Source: Cohnella laeviribosi DSM 21336
Lineage (GTDB): Bacteria > Bacillota > Bacilli > Paenibacillales > Paenibacillaceae
NCBI RefSeq assembly: GCF_000378425.1
Contig: NZ_KB899818.1
Location: 61,611-125,610, forward strand
Direction of reading: 5' to 3'
DNA length: 64,000 nt
The notes below the pieces were generated by a model. That model was given only the letters and a program-made list of their open reading frames with translations. It was not told where the DNA came from and ran no database searches. Positions 34,873-44,079 of the stretch are shown here, piece by piece. Within the stretch, counting starts at the first letter, position 1, and the number at the start of each line of letters is the position of its first letter. Made by a program: the position numbers and the translations under genes.

Positions 34873-36041
34873 CAATATTCCGCCACCTGTCTCAGGTAGT
34901 TGTCATAGTTCGCGCGCACTTCTTCCATCGAATCGCCGCCGAACTTTTCCAAAAACGCCTTCGCGACTTCCCAGGCGACGACGTTTTCCATCACGACGCT
35001 GGCCGCCGGAACCGCGCAGGCGTCGGAACGTTCCACCTGCGCCGTAAACGGCTCCTTCGTGTCGATATCGACGCTGCGCAGCGGCTTGTAAAGCGTCGGG
35101 ATCGGCTTCATGACGCCGCGGACCACGATCGGCTCCCCGTTGGTCATGCCGCCTTCGAAGCCGCCGAGTCGGTTGGTCGCCCGGTGATACCCGCGCTCGG
35201 GCGAGTACAGAATTTCGTCGTGCACCTGCGAACCGGGACGATTCGCCGCATCGAAGCCGATGCCGAATTCCACGCCTTTGAACGCGTTAATGGAAACGAC
35301 GGCTTGCGCGATCCGTCCGTCCAGCTTCCGATCCCACTGCACGTGGCTGCCGAGGCCGATCGGAACGCCCGTGACGATACATTCGACCACGCCGCCGATC
35401 GAATCGCCGTCCGCCTTCGTCTTGTCGATCAGCTCGATCATGCGCCGCTCGGTTTCCGGGTCGGCGACGCGCACCGGCGACTGCTCCGTCCGTTCGATCA
35501 GTTCGTCGATATCCATATTGGGCGCCGGCGCGACGATCCCGCCGATCGACACGACGTGTCCGGCGACCTTGATGCCGAATTGGGCAAGCAGTTGCCGCGC
35601 CACCGCGCCGACCGCAACCCGCGCCGCCGTCTCGCGCGCGCTGGAGCGCTCCAACACGTTGCGCAAGTCCTTCAGGTTGTATTTCAAGCCTCCATTCAGA
35701 TCCGCATGACCGGGACGCGGACGGTGAACCCGCCGTTTGGTCTCGTCGTTGCCTTCGATCGGCTCGATGTTCATTACCGACGTCCAATGCTTCCAGTCGT
35801 TGTTGGTAATCACCAGCGCTACCGGCGCCCCGGTCGTTTTGCCGTGGCGGACTCCGCCGACGATCTGCGCCGCATCCTTCTCGATCTGCATTCTCCGGCC
35901 GCGGCCATGGCCTTTTTGCCGACGCTGCAACTGAAAGTTGAGCGCTTCGAAATCGATTTCGAGATTGCTCGGCAAACCTTCAATAATGGCGGTAAGCTGC
36001 GGGCCGTGCGTCTCCCCCGCAGTCAAGTAGCGTAAACTCAA
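34872..36041 (-). CDS. aroC: Chorismate synthase
   Basis: 389 residues from TTG at 36041 with AGGAGG at ideal spacing. The three family signatures are visible: [17 protein letters not shown] near the N-terminus, [16 protein letters not shown] in the middle and [10 protein letters not shown] with [10 protein letters not shown] near the C-terminus. It makes chorismate from EPSP with reduced FMN. In B. subtilis nomenclature this gene is aroF. First gene of the supraoperon, with its own promoter. Confidence 0.97.
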   Translation of the reverse strand: MSLRYLTAGETHGPQLTAIIEGLPSNLEIDFEALNFQLQRRQKGHGRGRRMQIEKDAAQIVGGVRHGKTTGAPVALVITNNDWKHWTSVMNIEPIEGNDETKRRVHRPRPGHADLNGGLKYNLKDLRNVLERSSARETAARVAVGAVARQLLAQFGIKVAGHVVSIGGIVAPAPNMDIDELIERTEQSPVRVADPETERRMIELIDKTKADGDSIGGVVECIVTGVPIGLGSHVQWDRKLDGRIAQAVVSINAFKGVEFGIGFDAANRPGSQVHDEILYSPERGYHRATNRLGGFEGGMTNGEPIVVRGVMKPIPTLYKPLRSVDIDTKEPFTAQVERSDACAVPAASVVMENVVAWEVAKAFLEKFGGDSMEEVRANYDNYLRQVAEY

Positions 36042-36199
36042 TGAAGTGACCTCCTAAAAGTATGGCAAATGAATGCGCCGCAACGCGGACCGTTCGCGGC
36101 AGGCGCCGATCGGGCCGCCGGATGGCGGCATGATCGCTCTCGCCCTGGTGCGATGGCTTTGCAGCCCGAATTTTCTGCGTCCTGCAAACGTCTTTGCTC

Positions 36200-36229
36200 A
36201 TTATAGTACAGCCCAGAAGAATTTGACAA
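36200..36229 (-). promoter_or_regulatory. Promoter of the aro supraoperon
   Basis: Minus strand TTGTCA (36229-36224), 18-bp spacer, TATAAT (36205-36200). It gives a leader of about 150 nt before the aroC TTG, in which I see only a small CCGCC/GGCGG hairpin and no T-box signature. Confidence 0.7.
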
Positions 36230-36261
36230 GAAAACAGCCCGTCACGAACGGACGGGCTGTT
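36230..36261 (-). terminator. Terminator after the 53-aa ORF
   Basis: Perfect 11-bp stem AACAGCCCGTC / GACGGGCTGTT with TTTTCTTG after it on the minus strand. It contains the stop codon of the small ORF and sits directly before the aroC promoter. Confidence 0.85.
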
Positions 36262-36403
36262 GCTTGGCGGAACCGGAACGGCTTTGCGGCGTTTCGCGCA
36301 GGAGCCCGAGCAATTCCACGTTGTCAAGACCGAGAATTTGCGCGCATTCCCTTGAAGAGATCAGGCGGCGCCGATAGGCTTCGATGACTTTTCGCTTGTC
36401 CAT
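36242..36403 (-). CDS. Small 53-aa helical protein between cheR and aroC
   Basis: ORF below the usual size cut-off: ATG at 36403 with GGAGGG four bases upstream, TGA at 36244-36242. The first 35 residues (KVIEAYRRRLISSRECAQIL, then GLDNVELLGLLRE) form a helix-turn-helix-like unit resembling the UPF0175 pattern. The tail is Ser/Gln/Arg-rich. A strong ribosome site and a terminator placed right at the stop argue that it is expressed. It is 52 bp after cheR. Function unknown. Confidence 0.65.
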   Translation of the reverse strand: MDKRKVIEAYRRRLISSRECAQILGLDNVELLGLLRETPQSRSGSAKQQPVRS

Positions 36404-36455
36404 GGATCCCTCCGAGGATGTAGGTTATCCATAGTATCGCGCGCGCGTCCTGCAC

Positions 36456-37280
36456 TCATACGGTCCGTCTGTAGAAAAACGTCTCCGCCGTCTCCAGCCC
36501 GTATTGCCCCGGCGAAAAAATCTGCTCCGTGCTGCCGACAAACAGGATGCCGCCGGGCCTTAACGCCTGGGCGAATTTTTGATAAAGCGACTGCTTGGCT
36601 TCTTCCGTAAAATAAATCATGACGTTGCGGCAGACGATCAGGTCGAACCCTTCGCCGAACCGGTCGAGCAGCAAGTTCTGCTTCTCGAAGCGGACCGCTT
36701 TCTTCAGCCGGTCGGCCACGTGATAGACCCCGTTTTCTTCGCGGAAATACGTCCGCGCGAATTCCGGCGGCACCTCCCGCAGCGAACGCTCGAGGTAGGC
36801 CCCCGCTTTCGCCTTGGCGAGCGCGCCTTCGTCGATGTCGGTCGCCAAAATGGACGCCGCGCCCAGCGCCTGAAGCGAATCGAGAATCATCGCGATCGTG
36901 TATGGCTCCTCGCCGGTCGAGCACGCCGCGCTCCACGCGCGAAGGCGCGGATTCTCCTTCAGCATCGCGGGCAAAAACCGGTCCTTAAGCACCTGCCAGC
37001 GGTTCGGATTGCGCCAAAATTCGGAGACGTTGATCGTCATCCGGTCCAAAAATTCATTGTACAGCCTGCCGTCGTTCATCAGCGCCTTGAAGTACGACGC
37101 GAAATCCGCAAAGCCGTGCTTCACGCGCAGCGTCGTAAGCCGCCTTCGCATCTGCGCTTCTTTGTATTGGGACAGATCGATGGACGTCGCCTTCCGGATA
37201 TCGGCGACGAAACGGGCAAAATCTTCGTCTTCCGCGGATTGCGGCAGCGGGCTTGCCCCGCTTGCCCAAGTCTCTCTCAT
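36456..37280 (-). CDS. cheR: Chemotaxis protein methyltransferase CheR
   Basis: 274 residues. The N-terminal helical domain (FARFVADIRKATSIDLSQYK, MRRRLTTLRVKHGF) contacts receptors. The SAM-dependent methyltransferase domain has SAACSTGEEPYTIAMIL near residue 118, ATDIDEGALAKAKAG, and DLIVCRNVMIYFTEEAK. It methylates glutamates of chemoreceptors. Placement between ndk and the aro genes is the same as in B. subtilis. Confidence 0.95.
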   Translation of the reverse strand: MRETWASGASPLPQSAEDEDFARFVADIRKATSIDLSQYKEAQMRRRLTTLRVKHGFADFASYFKALMNDGRLYNEFLDRMTINVSEFWRNPNRWQVLKDRFLPAMLKENPRLRAWSAACSTGEEPYTIAMILDSLQALGAASILATDIDEGALAKAKAGAYLERSLREVPPEFARTYFREENGVYHVADRLKKAVRFEKQNLLLDRFGEGFDLIVCRNVMIYFTEEAKQSLYQKFAQALRPGGILFVGSTEQIFSPGQYGLETAETFFYRRTV

Positions 37281-37310
37281 GCCGGTTGATCGCTCCCCCG
37301 TATGCCGCCG

Positions 37311-37754
37311 TCAAATCCAGACTTGAACGGCTTTCTCGTATGAAAGCAATTCGGACTCGTCAAAGAAAATGCCGATCTCGCGCTCCGCGCTGGCAACCGA
37401 ATCGGAGCCGTGAACCAGATTGTAATTCGTATGTAGTGCGTAATCCCCCCGGATCGTCCCGGGCGCCGCTTCCAGACCGTTTGTCTTGCCGATGAGCTGC
37501 CTGGCCGCCGCTACGGCTTGGTCGCCTTGCCAAACCATGGCGAACACAGGTCCCGAAGTGATGAACTCGATCAGCCGGTCGTAAAAGTCTTTGCCTTTAT
37601 GTTCCGCGTAGTGCTGCGCCGCCAGTTCCGGCGTAACCCGCATCAGCTTGGCTCCGATAAGCTGAAGTCCCTTGCGTTCCAGCCTTCCGACGATCTCGCC
37701 GATCAGCCCGCGCTGAACCCCGTCGGGCTTTACCATGATGTACGTCCGTTCCAT
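37311..37754 (-). CDS. ndk: Nucleoside diphosphate kinase
   Basis: 147 residues from ATG at 37754, with AAAGGAG six bases upstream; the ATG two codons earlier abuts the ribosome site. [19 protein letters not shown] is N-terminal and the phosphohistidine sits in [20 protein letters not shown] near residue 115. It balances NTP pools. It lies between hepT and cheR. Confidence 0.98.
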   Translation of the reverse strand: MERTYIMVKPDGVQRGLIGEIVGRLERKGLQLIGAKLMRVTPELAAQHYAEHKGKDFYDRLIEFITSGPVFAMVWQGDQAVAAARQLIGKTNGLEAAPGTIRGDYALHTNYNLVHGSDSVASAEREIGIFFDESELLSYEKAVQVWI

Positions 37755-37799
37755 ACCCATCTCCTTTCGGCCGCGTTGTGAAAATATTTTACCATATTT

Positions 37800-38774
37800 T
37801 CAGTATTTTCGCTCGGCGACGAATTTGGCGATTTCGATGAGGCTTTTTTTGGCGGGCAAATCCGGAAGCTCCTGAGCCGCCTTGAGCGCTTTGGCGATAT
37901 AGCGGTCCGCCAGCTGCTCCGCCTTCCGGATGCCGCCGCTGGAACGGACGAGCCGGACCGCCTCCCGCGAATCGGCCTTCCCTTCGCTTTCCCGAATCCG
38001 GCCGATCTCCCGCAGCAGCTCGTCCCGGATGTCCTCCTCCTGAAGCGCGTACATCACGGGCAGCGTGATGTTCCCTTGGCGCAAATCGCTTCCGGGGGGC
38101 TTGCCGATCGTCTTTTCCGTGCCGCACAAATCGAGCAGATCGTCCGTAATTTGGAACGCCATGCCCACCCGGTAGCCGAAGCGGTAAAGGGCGTTGCAGA
38201 CCCGGTCGGGCGCGCCGGCCGCCACGGCGCCGAGCTGGCAGCTGACGGCGATCAGCAGCGCCGTCTTGCGGCGAATGCGGAGCAGGTAGTTTCGGACGCT
38301 TTGGTCCGTATTGAAAAAATCGCGGATTTGTTCCATCTCTCCGATGCACATCTGAACGATGGCGGCGGACAGAATCTGATGGATTCGCGCGTCGTTCAGC
38401 TCGCTGGCCACCACCAGCGCCTTGCCGTTGATGTAGTCGCCGGTGTACATGGCGATCCGGTTGTCCCATTTGGCTTTGACGGTCGGCTGTCCCCGCCTCG
38501 TTTCGGCATCGTCGATGACGTCGTCGTGAACGAGCGACGCCATATGGATCAGTTCCAACGAGGCGGCGACATACTTTAACCGCTCCAGCGAATAGTCGCC
38601 GAATTTTCCGGCCAACAGCACGAATACCGGCCGCAGCCTTTTGCCGCCGGCTTTCAGCAGATGCTGGGCCGATTCGTTGAGCAGCGGCAGCTCTGACGCC
38701 ACGCTTTGGGCAAGCGTGCTCTCGATCGTTTGAAGGTCTTTTTTCATCGCTGCGTACAGCTGCATTAATTTCAT
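37800..38774 (-). CDS. hepT: Heptaprenyl diphosphate synthase component II
   Basis: 324 residues, trans-isoprenyl diphosphate synthase. The first aspartate-rich motif is in LVHDDVIDDAETRRG near residue 82 and the second in QITDDLLDLCG near 210; GGKRLRP precedes the first. With HepS (41875) it forms the heterodimer that makes the menaquinone side chain. In many Bacillales hepT directly follows menG; here three genes lie between. Confidence 0.96.
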   Translation of the reverse strand: MKLMQLYAAMKKDLQTIESTLAQSVASELPLLNESAQHLLKAGGKRLRPVFVLLAGKFGDYSLERLKYVAASLELIHMASLVHDDVIDDAETRRGQPTVKAKWDNRIAMYTGDYINGKALVVASELNDARIHQILSAAIVQMCIGEMEQIRDFFNTDQSVRNYLLRIRRKTALLIAVSCQLGAVAAGAPDRVCNALYRFGYRVGMAFQITDDLLDLCGTEKTIGKPPGSDLRQGNITLPVMYALQEEDIRDELLREIGRIRESEGKADSREAVRLVRSSGGIRKAEQLADRYIAKALKAAQELPDLPAKKSLIEIAKFVAERKY

Positions 38775-38804
38775 AGCTTCACCCTCGGTTTGGGAAATCG
38801 GCCG

Positions 38805-39656
38805 TCAGGCCGAAACGGATTCGGACCATTCGGCGAGCGCAACGGCGTTGTCCATCAGCCCGAGCTCTCTCGCGTAACGGTAATAAAGCCGCAAACCTTC
38901 CTGCTGCGGAGAGCCGAAATCGTGGCACAGCCCGTTGAAATAACCCTGCCAATAGGCGCTGTCGCCGCCGATCCGGCGCACGGCCTCGGCCACCAGCGGC
39001 TCCGGCCGGGCGGCGGCGAGCCGCTTGGCGCGAACCATTTCCCGGTAGATTTCGCGGACGGCTTCGGGATGGGCCGCCGCCGCATCGCGCCTGACGGCCC
39101 AGACCGCATAAGTCATCCAATGCCCGGTCAGCTCGCGCCACAATTCGCCCAAATCCAGCACCTGGTAGCCATGGTCCGTCCAGGAGGCGCGGATCGCATG
39201 GTCGCCGATCAGCAAAGCCGCGTCCGCCTTTTCCATCATCCGTTCCAGCGACGGCTCGGCGGTTTCGTAGGAAGGATGGCCGCCGTAAAATTTTTCCATG
39301 ATGATTTTGGTCAGATTGACGGTGGTGGCCGATGTTGCCGTCAAGGCGATTTTGCCGTTCAGAACCTGTTCCAGCGGCTTCTTCAAAAATAAAAGCAGCG
39401 ATTGGACCCGCCCGAACGTGCTGACGGACAAATCGGGCAACAGCCAATAATCCTCCGCCGACAGGCCGTACGCGAACGACGACACCGCCGCCAGATCGAT
39501 CTCGCCTTCGCGCAGCAGCCGGTTCAGCTCCGCCGGCATGCCGTAAACCATTTCGATCCCGCCGGACAAGCGCCCGGGGTCGAAATAATGAAATACCGGC
39601 CAAACGTTCGCGTAGTCGATCCGTCCGATGCGAAAAGGCCGTTTGCCGTCATTCAT
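38805..39656 (-). CDS. mqnA: MqnA/MqnD-family menaquinone biosynthesis protein, probable chorismate dehydratase
   Basis: 283 residues with a periplasmic-binding-protein-like fold. RIGRIDYANVWPVFHYF at the N-terminus, the MPAELNRLLREGEIDLAAVSSFAY block and LLIGDHAIRA are typical of MqnA. Known MqnA makes 3-enolpyruvylbenzoate from chorismate in the futalosine route to menaquinone. ATG at 39656 overlaps ubiX by 8 bp. Neighbouring ubiX and ubiA homologues, and menG and hepST, support a menaquinone role. MqnD is an alternative subfamily. Confidence 0.82.
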   Translation of the reverse strand: MNDGKRPFRIGRIDYANVWPVFHYFDPGRLSGGIEMVYGMPAELNRLLREGEIDLAAVSSFAYGLSAEDYWLLPDLSVSTFGRVQSLLLFLKKPLEQVLNGKIALTATSATTVNLTKIIMEKFYGGHPSYETAEPSLERMMEKADAALLIGDHAIRASWTDHGYQVLDLGELWRELTGHWMTYAVWAVRRDAAAAHPEAVREIYREMVRAKRLAAARPEPLVAEAVRRIGGDSAYWQGYFNGLCHDFGSPQQEGLRLYYRYARELGLMDNAVALAEWSESVSA

Positions 39657-40281
39657 CGCCCGCTTCCCCCCACCTTCTGAACAGCCGGTGCGGAACGCCC
39701 ATGCTGTCCATCACTTTGCCGACCACAAACCGCACCGCGTCCTCCAAGGTTTGCGGTCCGTAATAGAACGCCGGCATCGCCGGAATGATCCGCACGCCGA
39801 GGCGGGCAAGCTTCAGCATGTTTTCCAGATGAATCGCGTGCAGCGGTGTTTCCCGCGGAACCAGAAGCAGCGGCCGTCCCTCTTTGAGCATCACGTCGGC
39901 CGCGCGGGCGAGCAGATTGTCCGAAGCGCCGTGCGCGATCGCGGACAAGGTTCCCATCGAGCACGGGACGACGGCCATTCCTTCCGTGCGGAACGAACCG
40001 CTGGCGATCGAAGCCCCGATATCGGAAGGCGGGTGGTACGTCAGCCGGGGATCGCCCTCTTCCAACCCGAGCCCGCGATACAGCGATTCCTTGCGCCGGG
40101 CGGCATCCCAGCCCAACTCCTCCTTCAGCACCCGCCATCCCGCGTCGGACACGACCACGTGCAGATGAATGCCGGCGGCAAGCAGCTCGCGGCAAAGCGT
40201 AACGCCGTAAACCGCCCCGCTCGCGCCCGTAATGCCGACAATCCAGCGCCGCAGTTGCTCCCCTTGCCCGTCCCTTACCAT
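39649..40281 (-). CDS. ubiX: Flavin prenyltransferase UbiX family
   Basis: 210 residues. IVGITGASGAVYGVTLCREL is the FMN-binding N-terminus, PCSMGTLSAIAHGASDNLLA and LLLVPRETPLHAIHLENMLK the prenyl-phosphate and FMN site. It makes prenylated FMN for a UbiD-type decarboxylase. In the futalosine pathway the equivalent is MqnM, partnered by MqnL, which is not in the window. It overlaps ubiA by 7 bp and mqnA by 8 bp. Confidence 0.93.
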   Translation of the reverse strand: MVRDGQGEQLRRWIVGITGASGAVYGVTLCRELLAAGIHLHVVVSDAGWRVLKEELGWDAARRKESLYRGLGLEEGDPRLTYHPPSDIGASIASGSFRTEGMAVVPCSMGTLSAIAHGASDNLLARAADVMLKEGRPLLLVPRETPLHAIHLENMLKLARLGVRIIPAMPAFYYGPQTLEDAVRFVVGKVMDSMGVPHRLFRRWGEAGDE

Positions 40282-41150
40282 GATCTCACCAGCACGAGAT
40301 CGATAAACGTGAAGACGAACATGACTGCGCTCAGCACGCTGTTCATCGTAAAGAACGCCGCGTTGAGCTTGCTTAAGTCGTCGGGGCTGACGATCCGGTG
40401 CTCATAGACGAGCAAGGCTCCGGCGACCACGATGCCGATCAGATACCACCAGCTCAAATCGGTCAGCGCGATCAGCAGCGCAAATCCGACGAACGTAAGC
40501 AGGTGCAGCCAGCGGGCGATGCGGAGAGCGCCTTTGATTCCGAAGCGCGCGGGAATGGAATAAAGACCTTCCTTGCGGTCGAATTCGATGTCCTGGCAGG
40601 CGTAAATAATATCGAAACCGGCAGTCCAGCAAGCGACGGCAAGATACAAGATAAAGGCGGGAAGCGACGCCGTTCCGGTGACGGCGATCCAGCCGCCCAG
40701 CGGAGCCAGGCCGAGCGTCAGGCCGAGCACCAAATGGCAACCCCAGGTGAAACGTTTTGTATACGAATAAAAAACGGTCATGAACACGGCGATCGGCATC
40801 AGCTTGACCGCCAGGCTGTTCAGCTCGGAAGCGGCCCAGAACAGCAGCAGGAACGAGACAACGATAAAAACGAGAACTTCCGCGGATTTCAGCAGCCCGG
40901 CCGGAATGGCCCGCTGGGCCGTGCGCGGATTGCGGGCGTCGATCGCCCTGTCGATGACCCGGTTCAGGCCCATCGCCGCCGAACGGGCCCCGACCATCGC
41001 GAGCAAAATCCAGCCGCATTGCGCCCAGGTCGGAAGGGCGTGGTTTTCCGTTACCGCCCCGAGAATCGTGCCGACATACGCGAACGGGAGAACGAACAGC
41101 GTGTGCTCGATTTTGATCATTTCAAGGAAAATGCGGATTTTGCGAATCAT
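40275..41150 (-). CDS. UbiA-family prenyltransferase (menaquinone, MqnP-like)
   Basis: 291 residues with about eight membrane helices, from ATG at 41150 overlapping the menG stop (ATGA). The two aspartate-rich motifs are [15 protein letters not shown] near residue 65 and [14 protein letters not shown] near 195. The family attaches polyprenyl chains to aromatic acids. Its neighbours mqnA, ubiX, menG and hepST suggest it prenylates the 1,4-dihydroxy-6-naphthoate of the futalosine pathway. A 4-hydroxybenzoate transferase label would be generic. Confidence 0.88.
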   Translation of the reverse strand: MIRKIRIFLEMIKIEHTLFVLPFAYVGTILGAVTENHALPTWAQCGWILLAMVGARSAAMGLNRVIDRAIDARNPRTAQRAIPAGLLKSAEVLVFIVVSFLLLFWAASELNSLAVKLMPIAVFMTVFYSYTKRFTWGCHLVLGLTLGLAPLGGWIAVTGTASLPAFILYLAVACWTAGFDIIYACQDIEFDRKEGLYSIPARFGIKGALRIARWLHLLTFVGFALLIALTDLSWWYLIGIVVAGALLVYEHRIVSPDDLSKLNAAFFTMNSVLSAVMFVFTFIDLVLVRSW

Positions 41151-41878
41151 GGTTTGTCGTTCCCTTTCGTACCGATATGCAGCGCCGCTATGCCGAACGT
41201 TAACGGATAGACGCGCACATTCCGCATCCCGGCATCGCGGAACATTTCCGCCAGCTCCTGCATATCGGGAAATGCCGCAAGCGATTCGGGCAGCCAGCGG
41301 TACTGCTCGTAGCGTTTGGCGATCCATTTGCCCAGCAGCGGCAGCAGCTTTTCGAAATAAAAATAATAAATGCCTTTGAAAGGCTGCCAGTTGGGCTTGG
41401 ACAATTCGAGGCAGACGATTTTGCCGCCGGGCTTCGCCACCCGCCTCATCTCTTTCAGCACCTGCATGTAATCGGGCACGTTGCGAAGACCGAAGCCGAT
41501 CGTGACGAAGTCGAACGAATTGTCCGGAAAAGGCAGGGACATCGCGTTGCCTTGAACAAGCTCGATCTGCTTGTCCAGCCCCAGCTTCTCCACCTTCGCC
41601 CGCCCGATTTCCAGCATGTTGCGGCTGAAATCGAGCCCGACGGTGCGGCCGGTGCCGCTCGCCTGCGCCAACGCGATCGTCCAGTCGCACGTGCCGCAGC
41701 ACAAGTCGAGCGACGTCTGGCCGGGCTTCACCTCCATCTTGCGCATCGTAAACCGGCGCCAAGCCTTGTGGCGGCGAAAGCTCAAAATATCGTTCATCAG
41801 ATCGTATTTGGGAGCGATGCTCTCAAATACGGAATGGACATGGTTCTGTTTGGACTCTGCATCCATTTGGCGGTTCAC
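41147..41878 (-). CDS. menG: Demethylmenaquinone methyltransferase
   Basis: 243 residues from GTG at 41878, overlapping the hepS stop (GTGA). [25 protein letters not shown] is abbreviated here to its core [14 protein letters not shown]. The SAM motif [14 protein letters not shown] lies near residue 58 and [13 protein letters not shown] near 125. It carries out the last menaquinone step, C-methylation. The family is also called UbiE. Confidence 0.96.
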   Translation of the reverse strand: MNRQMDAESKQNHVHSVFESIAPKYDLMNDILSFRRHKAWRRFTMRKMEVKPGQTSLDLCCGTCDWTIALAQASGTGRTVGLDFSRNMLEIGRAKVEKLGLDKQIELVQGNAMSLPFPDNSFDFVTIGFGLRNVPDYMQVLKEMRRVAKPGGKIVCLELSKPNWQPFKGIYYFYFEKLLPLLGKWIAKRYEQYRWLPESLAAFPDMQELAEMFRDAGMRNVRVYPLTFGIAALHIGTKGNDKP

Positions 41879-42753
41879 CCCAGTTCAGTCGCCACCTTCG
41901 CGGGCATGGGACCCGCCGCCTTCAGAAACGGCGCAATCAGCGGCTTTAGCTCTTGCACAAGCTTATCGGAAGGTATCCGCTCCATGAGCCCCTGCAGTTG
42001 CGCGGCGGTCTGGCTCAGCATGCCGGACAGCTTGTCGGAAACGGAATACTTGTCGAACAATTGGCGGACAAAGCCGGCGTCGTGCCGCTTGTCGGCGAGC
42101 GCCGAGCGGTCCTCGTCGCTGCCTTCGTTCAGCACATGCCAAAATCCCCAGCTGCCGCCCAGCTCGCCGGGTTTCTCGAGCCGCGTCAGCTCCTGCAGCA
42201 GCAGCTCGCACCGGCTGTAGCGGTCCACGATTTCGGGCCACAGCCGCTCGTAAAGGCCGGTCATCAAATGCCCAAACGACAAAAACAAGCCGGACTTCAG
42301 CTCCGCCCCGTGCAGCAGGTATTCTTCCGCATTCAGCTTCATCTGCCTCATCTTCGTGTAAAAACCGATCTTGATCCGGTTCAGTTCGCAAATCGCGTCG
42401 CCGATTCTTCGGATCATCTCCACCTGCCCGGCCTGGGCAAGCAGATGATAAAAGCGGCCGCTGAAATAATCGCCCGCCAGCACCTTCAGCTGCCTTGCGC
42501 GCATAACGAGCAATCCGCCGCGGCCTGCAGCGGATTCGTTCCCGACAAGATCGTGCGTATCCAGCCCCATCTGCGCGAGCGAGGCGACGATCGCCATCAG
42601 ATCCTTCAGCTTCGCGCTCTCGTCCTGATGCGACAGCACCGCGTGAAGCAGGCGAATTCGGCCCTCCGGAAACTCCGGAAGCTCGGTATGAAGTCCGATC
42701 ATGTCATATTCCATATATTTCTGGGCCATCTGAGCCATTCGGTTACGTGTCAT
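41875..42753 (-). CDS. hepS: Heptaprenyl diphosphate synthase component I
   Basis: 292 residues, all-helical and lacking Asp-rich motifs, as expected for the non-catalytic small subunit. Recognisable are [45 protein letters not shown] (core [15 protein letters not shown]) and [14 protein letters not shown]. It is longer than some HepS proteins. The subunit controls chain length together with HepT. Ribosome site GGAGG lies upstream of ATG at 42753. Confidence 0.9.
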   Translation of the reverse strand: MTRNRMAQMAQKYMEYDMIGLHTELPEFPEGRIRLLHAVLSHQDESAKLKDLMAIVASLAQMGLDTHDLVGNESAAGRGGLLVMRARQLKVLAGDYFSGRFYHLLAQAGQVEMIRRIGDAICELNRIKIGFYTKMRQMKLNAEEYLLHGAELKSGLFLSFGHLMTGLYERLWPEIVDRYSRCELLLQELTRLEKPGELGGSWGFWHVLNEGSDEDRSALADKRHDAGFVRQLFDKYSVSDKLSGMLSQTAAQLQGLMERIPSDKLVQELKPLIAPFLKAAGPMPAKVATELG

Positions 42754-42805
42754 CGTTTAAGCCTCCGAGCATCCGCAGCAACCATCGTACTCTCAAATTT
42801 CGTCT

Positions 42806-42814
42806 ATTATAACA
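42806..42814 (-). promoter_or_regulatory. Extended -10 promoter for hepS
   Basis: TGTTATAAT on the minus strand, an extended -10 (TGn) element without an evident -35, about 55 bp before the hepS start. Confidence 0.45.
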
Positions 42815-42850
42815 CACCCGCCTGTCGCCCGCATAACGCCGGGACAGGAT

Positions 42851-43393
42851 TCATTCAATTGTAATATTTTCGATCCAGCGTTTTCCATCCGCCGTCCAGG
42901 ACAACCGCAGCTTCGGCGCCCATGCGGGGAACCCGGTACCGGCGTTCGGCTCCAAGGCGCCGAGCTGTCCGTCCGTCCAATCGGACCGGCGCGTGTCCGC
43001 CGTCACAAGCAGCGTCCGTTTGCCGCCGTCCTCCCGATACAGCCTGAGCAGCAGCTGGCGAACGTTGGACAACCGTCCGAAGGCAAGCTCCACCATCGTC
43101 GACGCATCCTGCCACCAGCTCTGCGGATGCGCCGCGGAAGGGGATAGCGCCAGATCGACGGTCAAAATTTCGTGATCCCATCCCGCCCGGATCAGCTGAT
43201 CGGCAAGCGGCAGCTCGATTAGCGCATCGACGAGCGTATCGTCCGCCAGCTTCGTGACCTTGAGCGGCGTAAAGACGGCTTCCGCTTCGCGCGAATGCGG
43301 GTTCTCCGGCTCCAGTCCGGAAAGCCGGCCAAGCGCCACGACGACCGCAAAGCCAAGCGCGGCAAGTCCCAGCAAGCGACGCCAATACGCCAC
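42851..43393 (-). CDS. Uncharacterised membrane-anchored or secreted protein
   Basis: 180 residues from GTG at 43393 behind GAGGAGGGG. A single N-terminal hydrophobic segment (LLGLAALGFAVVVALG) acts as signal anchor. The extracytoplasmic part has ADDTLVDALIELPLADQLI, and a C-terminal beta-like stretch RLSWTADGKRWIENITIE. No lipobox or catalytic motif. It lies between mtrB and hepS; I do not recognise a named family. Confidence 0.65.
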   Translation of the reverse strand: MAYWRRLLGLAALGFAVVVALGRLSGLEPENPHSREAEAVFTPLKVTKLADDTLVDALIELPLADQLIRAGWDHEILTVDLALSPSAAHPQSWWQDASTMVELAFGRLSNVRQLLLRLYREDGGKRTLLVTADTRRSDWTDGQLGALEPNAGTGFPAWAPKLRLSWTADGKRWIENITIE

Positions 43394-43567
43394 CCCGTTC
43401 CCCTCCTCATCCGCAACGTTGTCCCATTACCCATTGTACGGCACGGAGAGGAAAGCTATGCCTGCGCCGCCGGTTTTTAGGCAAGCCGCCGAAGTTCGGC
43501 GACCGGAACAGCCCGGCGAATGAGCGGCGCACGAAGACGCTTGGCCTGCTGCCGGCGGCCGCGGCCG

Positions 43568-43795
43568 TCAAGCGTCGGTCTCGATTGCGCCGTACTTGGT
43601 CAGCACCGTGGCCTTGCCGCGGATTTTGATCGCCGACGTATGATCGGTAAACTGCGCGATGAGCACTTCCCCGCGGTCCAGCTTTTCCGTATGGTGAAAC
43701 CGGGTATCCTGGCCGCGCGTCAGGCCGATGACGTTCACCCCGTTGTCCTTGGCTTTTACAACGATATATTCTCCTTGCGCGGGAGTCGAATCCAT
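43568..43795 (-). CDS. mtrB: trp RNA-binding attenuation protein (TRAP)
   Basis: 75 residues, the size of TRAP, with ATG at 43795 behind TGGAGGA. Nearly the whole sequence matches Mtr[41 protein letters not shown], then [12 protein letters not shown]. The lysine in EKLDRGE and the Lys/Arg in IKIRG correspond to the RNA-contacting residues known in B. subtilis TRAP. It forms an 11-mer ring that binds GAG/UAG repeats when charged with tryptophan; such repeats occur at 33250-33281. The usual partner mtrA (folE) is absent from this locus. Confidence 0.96.
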   Translation of the reverse strand: MDSTPAQGEYIVVKAKDNGVNVIGLTRGQDTRFHHTEKLDRGEVLIAQFTDHTSAIKIRGKATVLTKYGAIETDA

Positions 43796-43834
43796 GGCGT
43801 ATCCTCCAGCTTCTTTTAGGTTTTCTTTATCTTC

Positions 43835-43864
43835 ATGATGAAGGAAAGCTTATCGCTCTGTCAA
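43835..43864 (-). promoter_or_regulatory. Possible promoter of mtrB
   Basis: Minus strand TTGACA (43864-43859), 18-bp spacer, CATCAT (43840-43835). Perfect -35, weak -10. Confidence 0.4.
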
Positions 43865-43865
43865 A

Positions 43866-43905
43866 CAAAAACTGCCTTTCCGCGGCAATTCGCGAAAAAG
43901 CAGTT
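43866..43905 (-). terminator. Terminator after tRNA-Pro
   Basis: AACTGC and TTCGCG-type arms pair with CGCGGAA and GCAGTT, then TTTTTGTTTG on the minus strand, 17 bp after the tRNA 3' end. Confidence 0.75.
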
Positions 43906-43921
43906 TCGTGTAAGTATGTCA

Positions 43922-43998
43922 TGGTCGGAGTAGCGGGATTTGAACCCACGGCCTCATCCACCCCAAGGATGCGCGCTACCAGGCTGCGCTATACCCCG
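43922..43998 (-). tRNA. tRNA-Pro (anticodon GGG)
   Basis: 77 nt including encoded CCA. The acceptor stem CGGGGTA pairs with TACTCCG with one G-U. The D arm contains AGCGCAGCCTGGTAGCGCG, the anticodon stem is CATCC/GGATG with loop TTGGGGT giving anticodon GGG, and the T loop is GGTTCAAATCC. Reads CCC/CCU proline codons. Confidence 0.97.
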
Positions 43999-44013
43999 AT
44001 GAACACGAGAGTG

Positions 44014-44043
44014 ATTATAGCACAGGCGGCAAGCAGTACGCAA
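44014..44043 (-). promoter_or_regulatory. Promoter of tRNA-Pro
   Basis: Minus strand TTGCGT (44043-44038), 18-bp spacer, TATAAT (44019-44014), about 15 bp upstream of the mature tRNA 5' end. Confidence 0.55.
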
Positions 44044-44079
44044 CCCTGAAACCATCACAAAACTAGGCAAAAAACATTT

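Noticed and set aside
36042..36199. Riboswitch or T-box in the aroC leader
   Set aside because: Only a short CCGCC/GGCGG hairpin is present; no conserved motif or terminator lies between the promoter and the TTG start.
43866..44079. CRISPR or other repeat array anywhere in the window
   Set aside because: No regularly spaced direct repeats of 25-40 bp were seen; the only short tandem patterns are the GAG triplets and the two 10-bp operator-like repeats.
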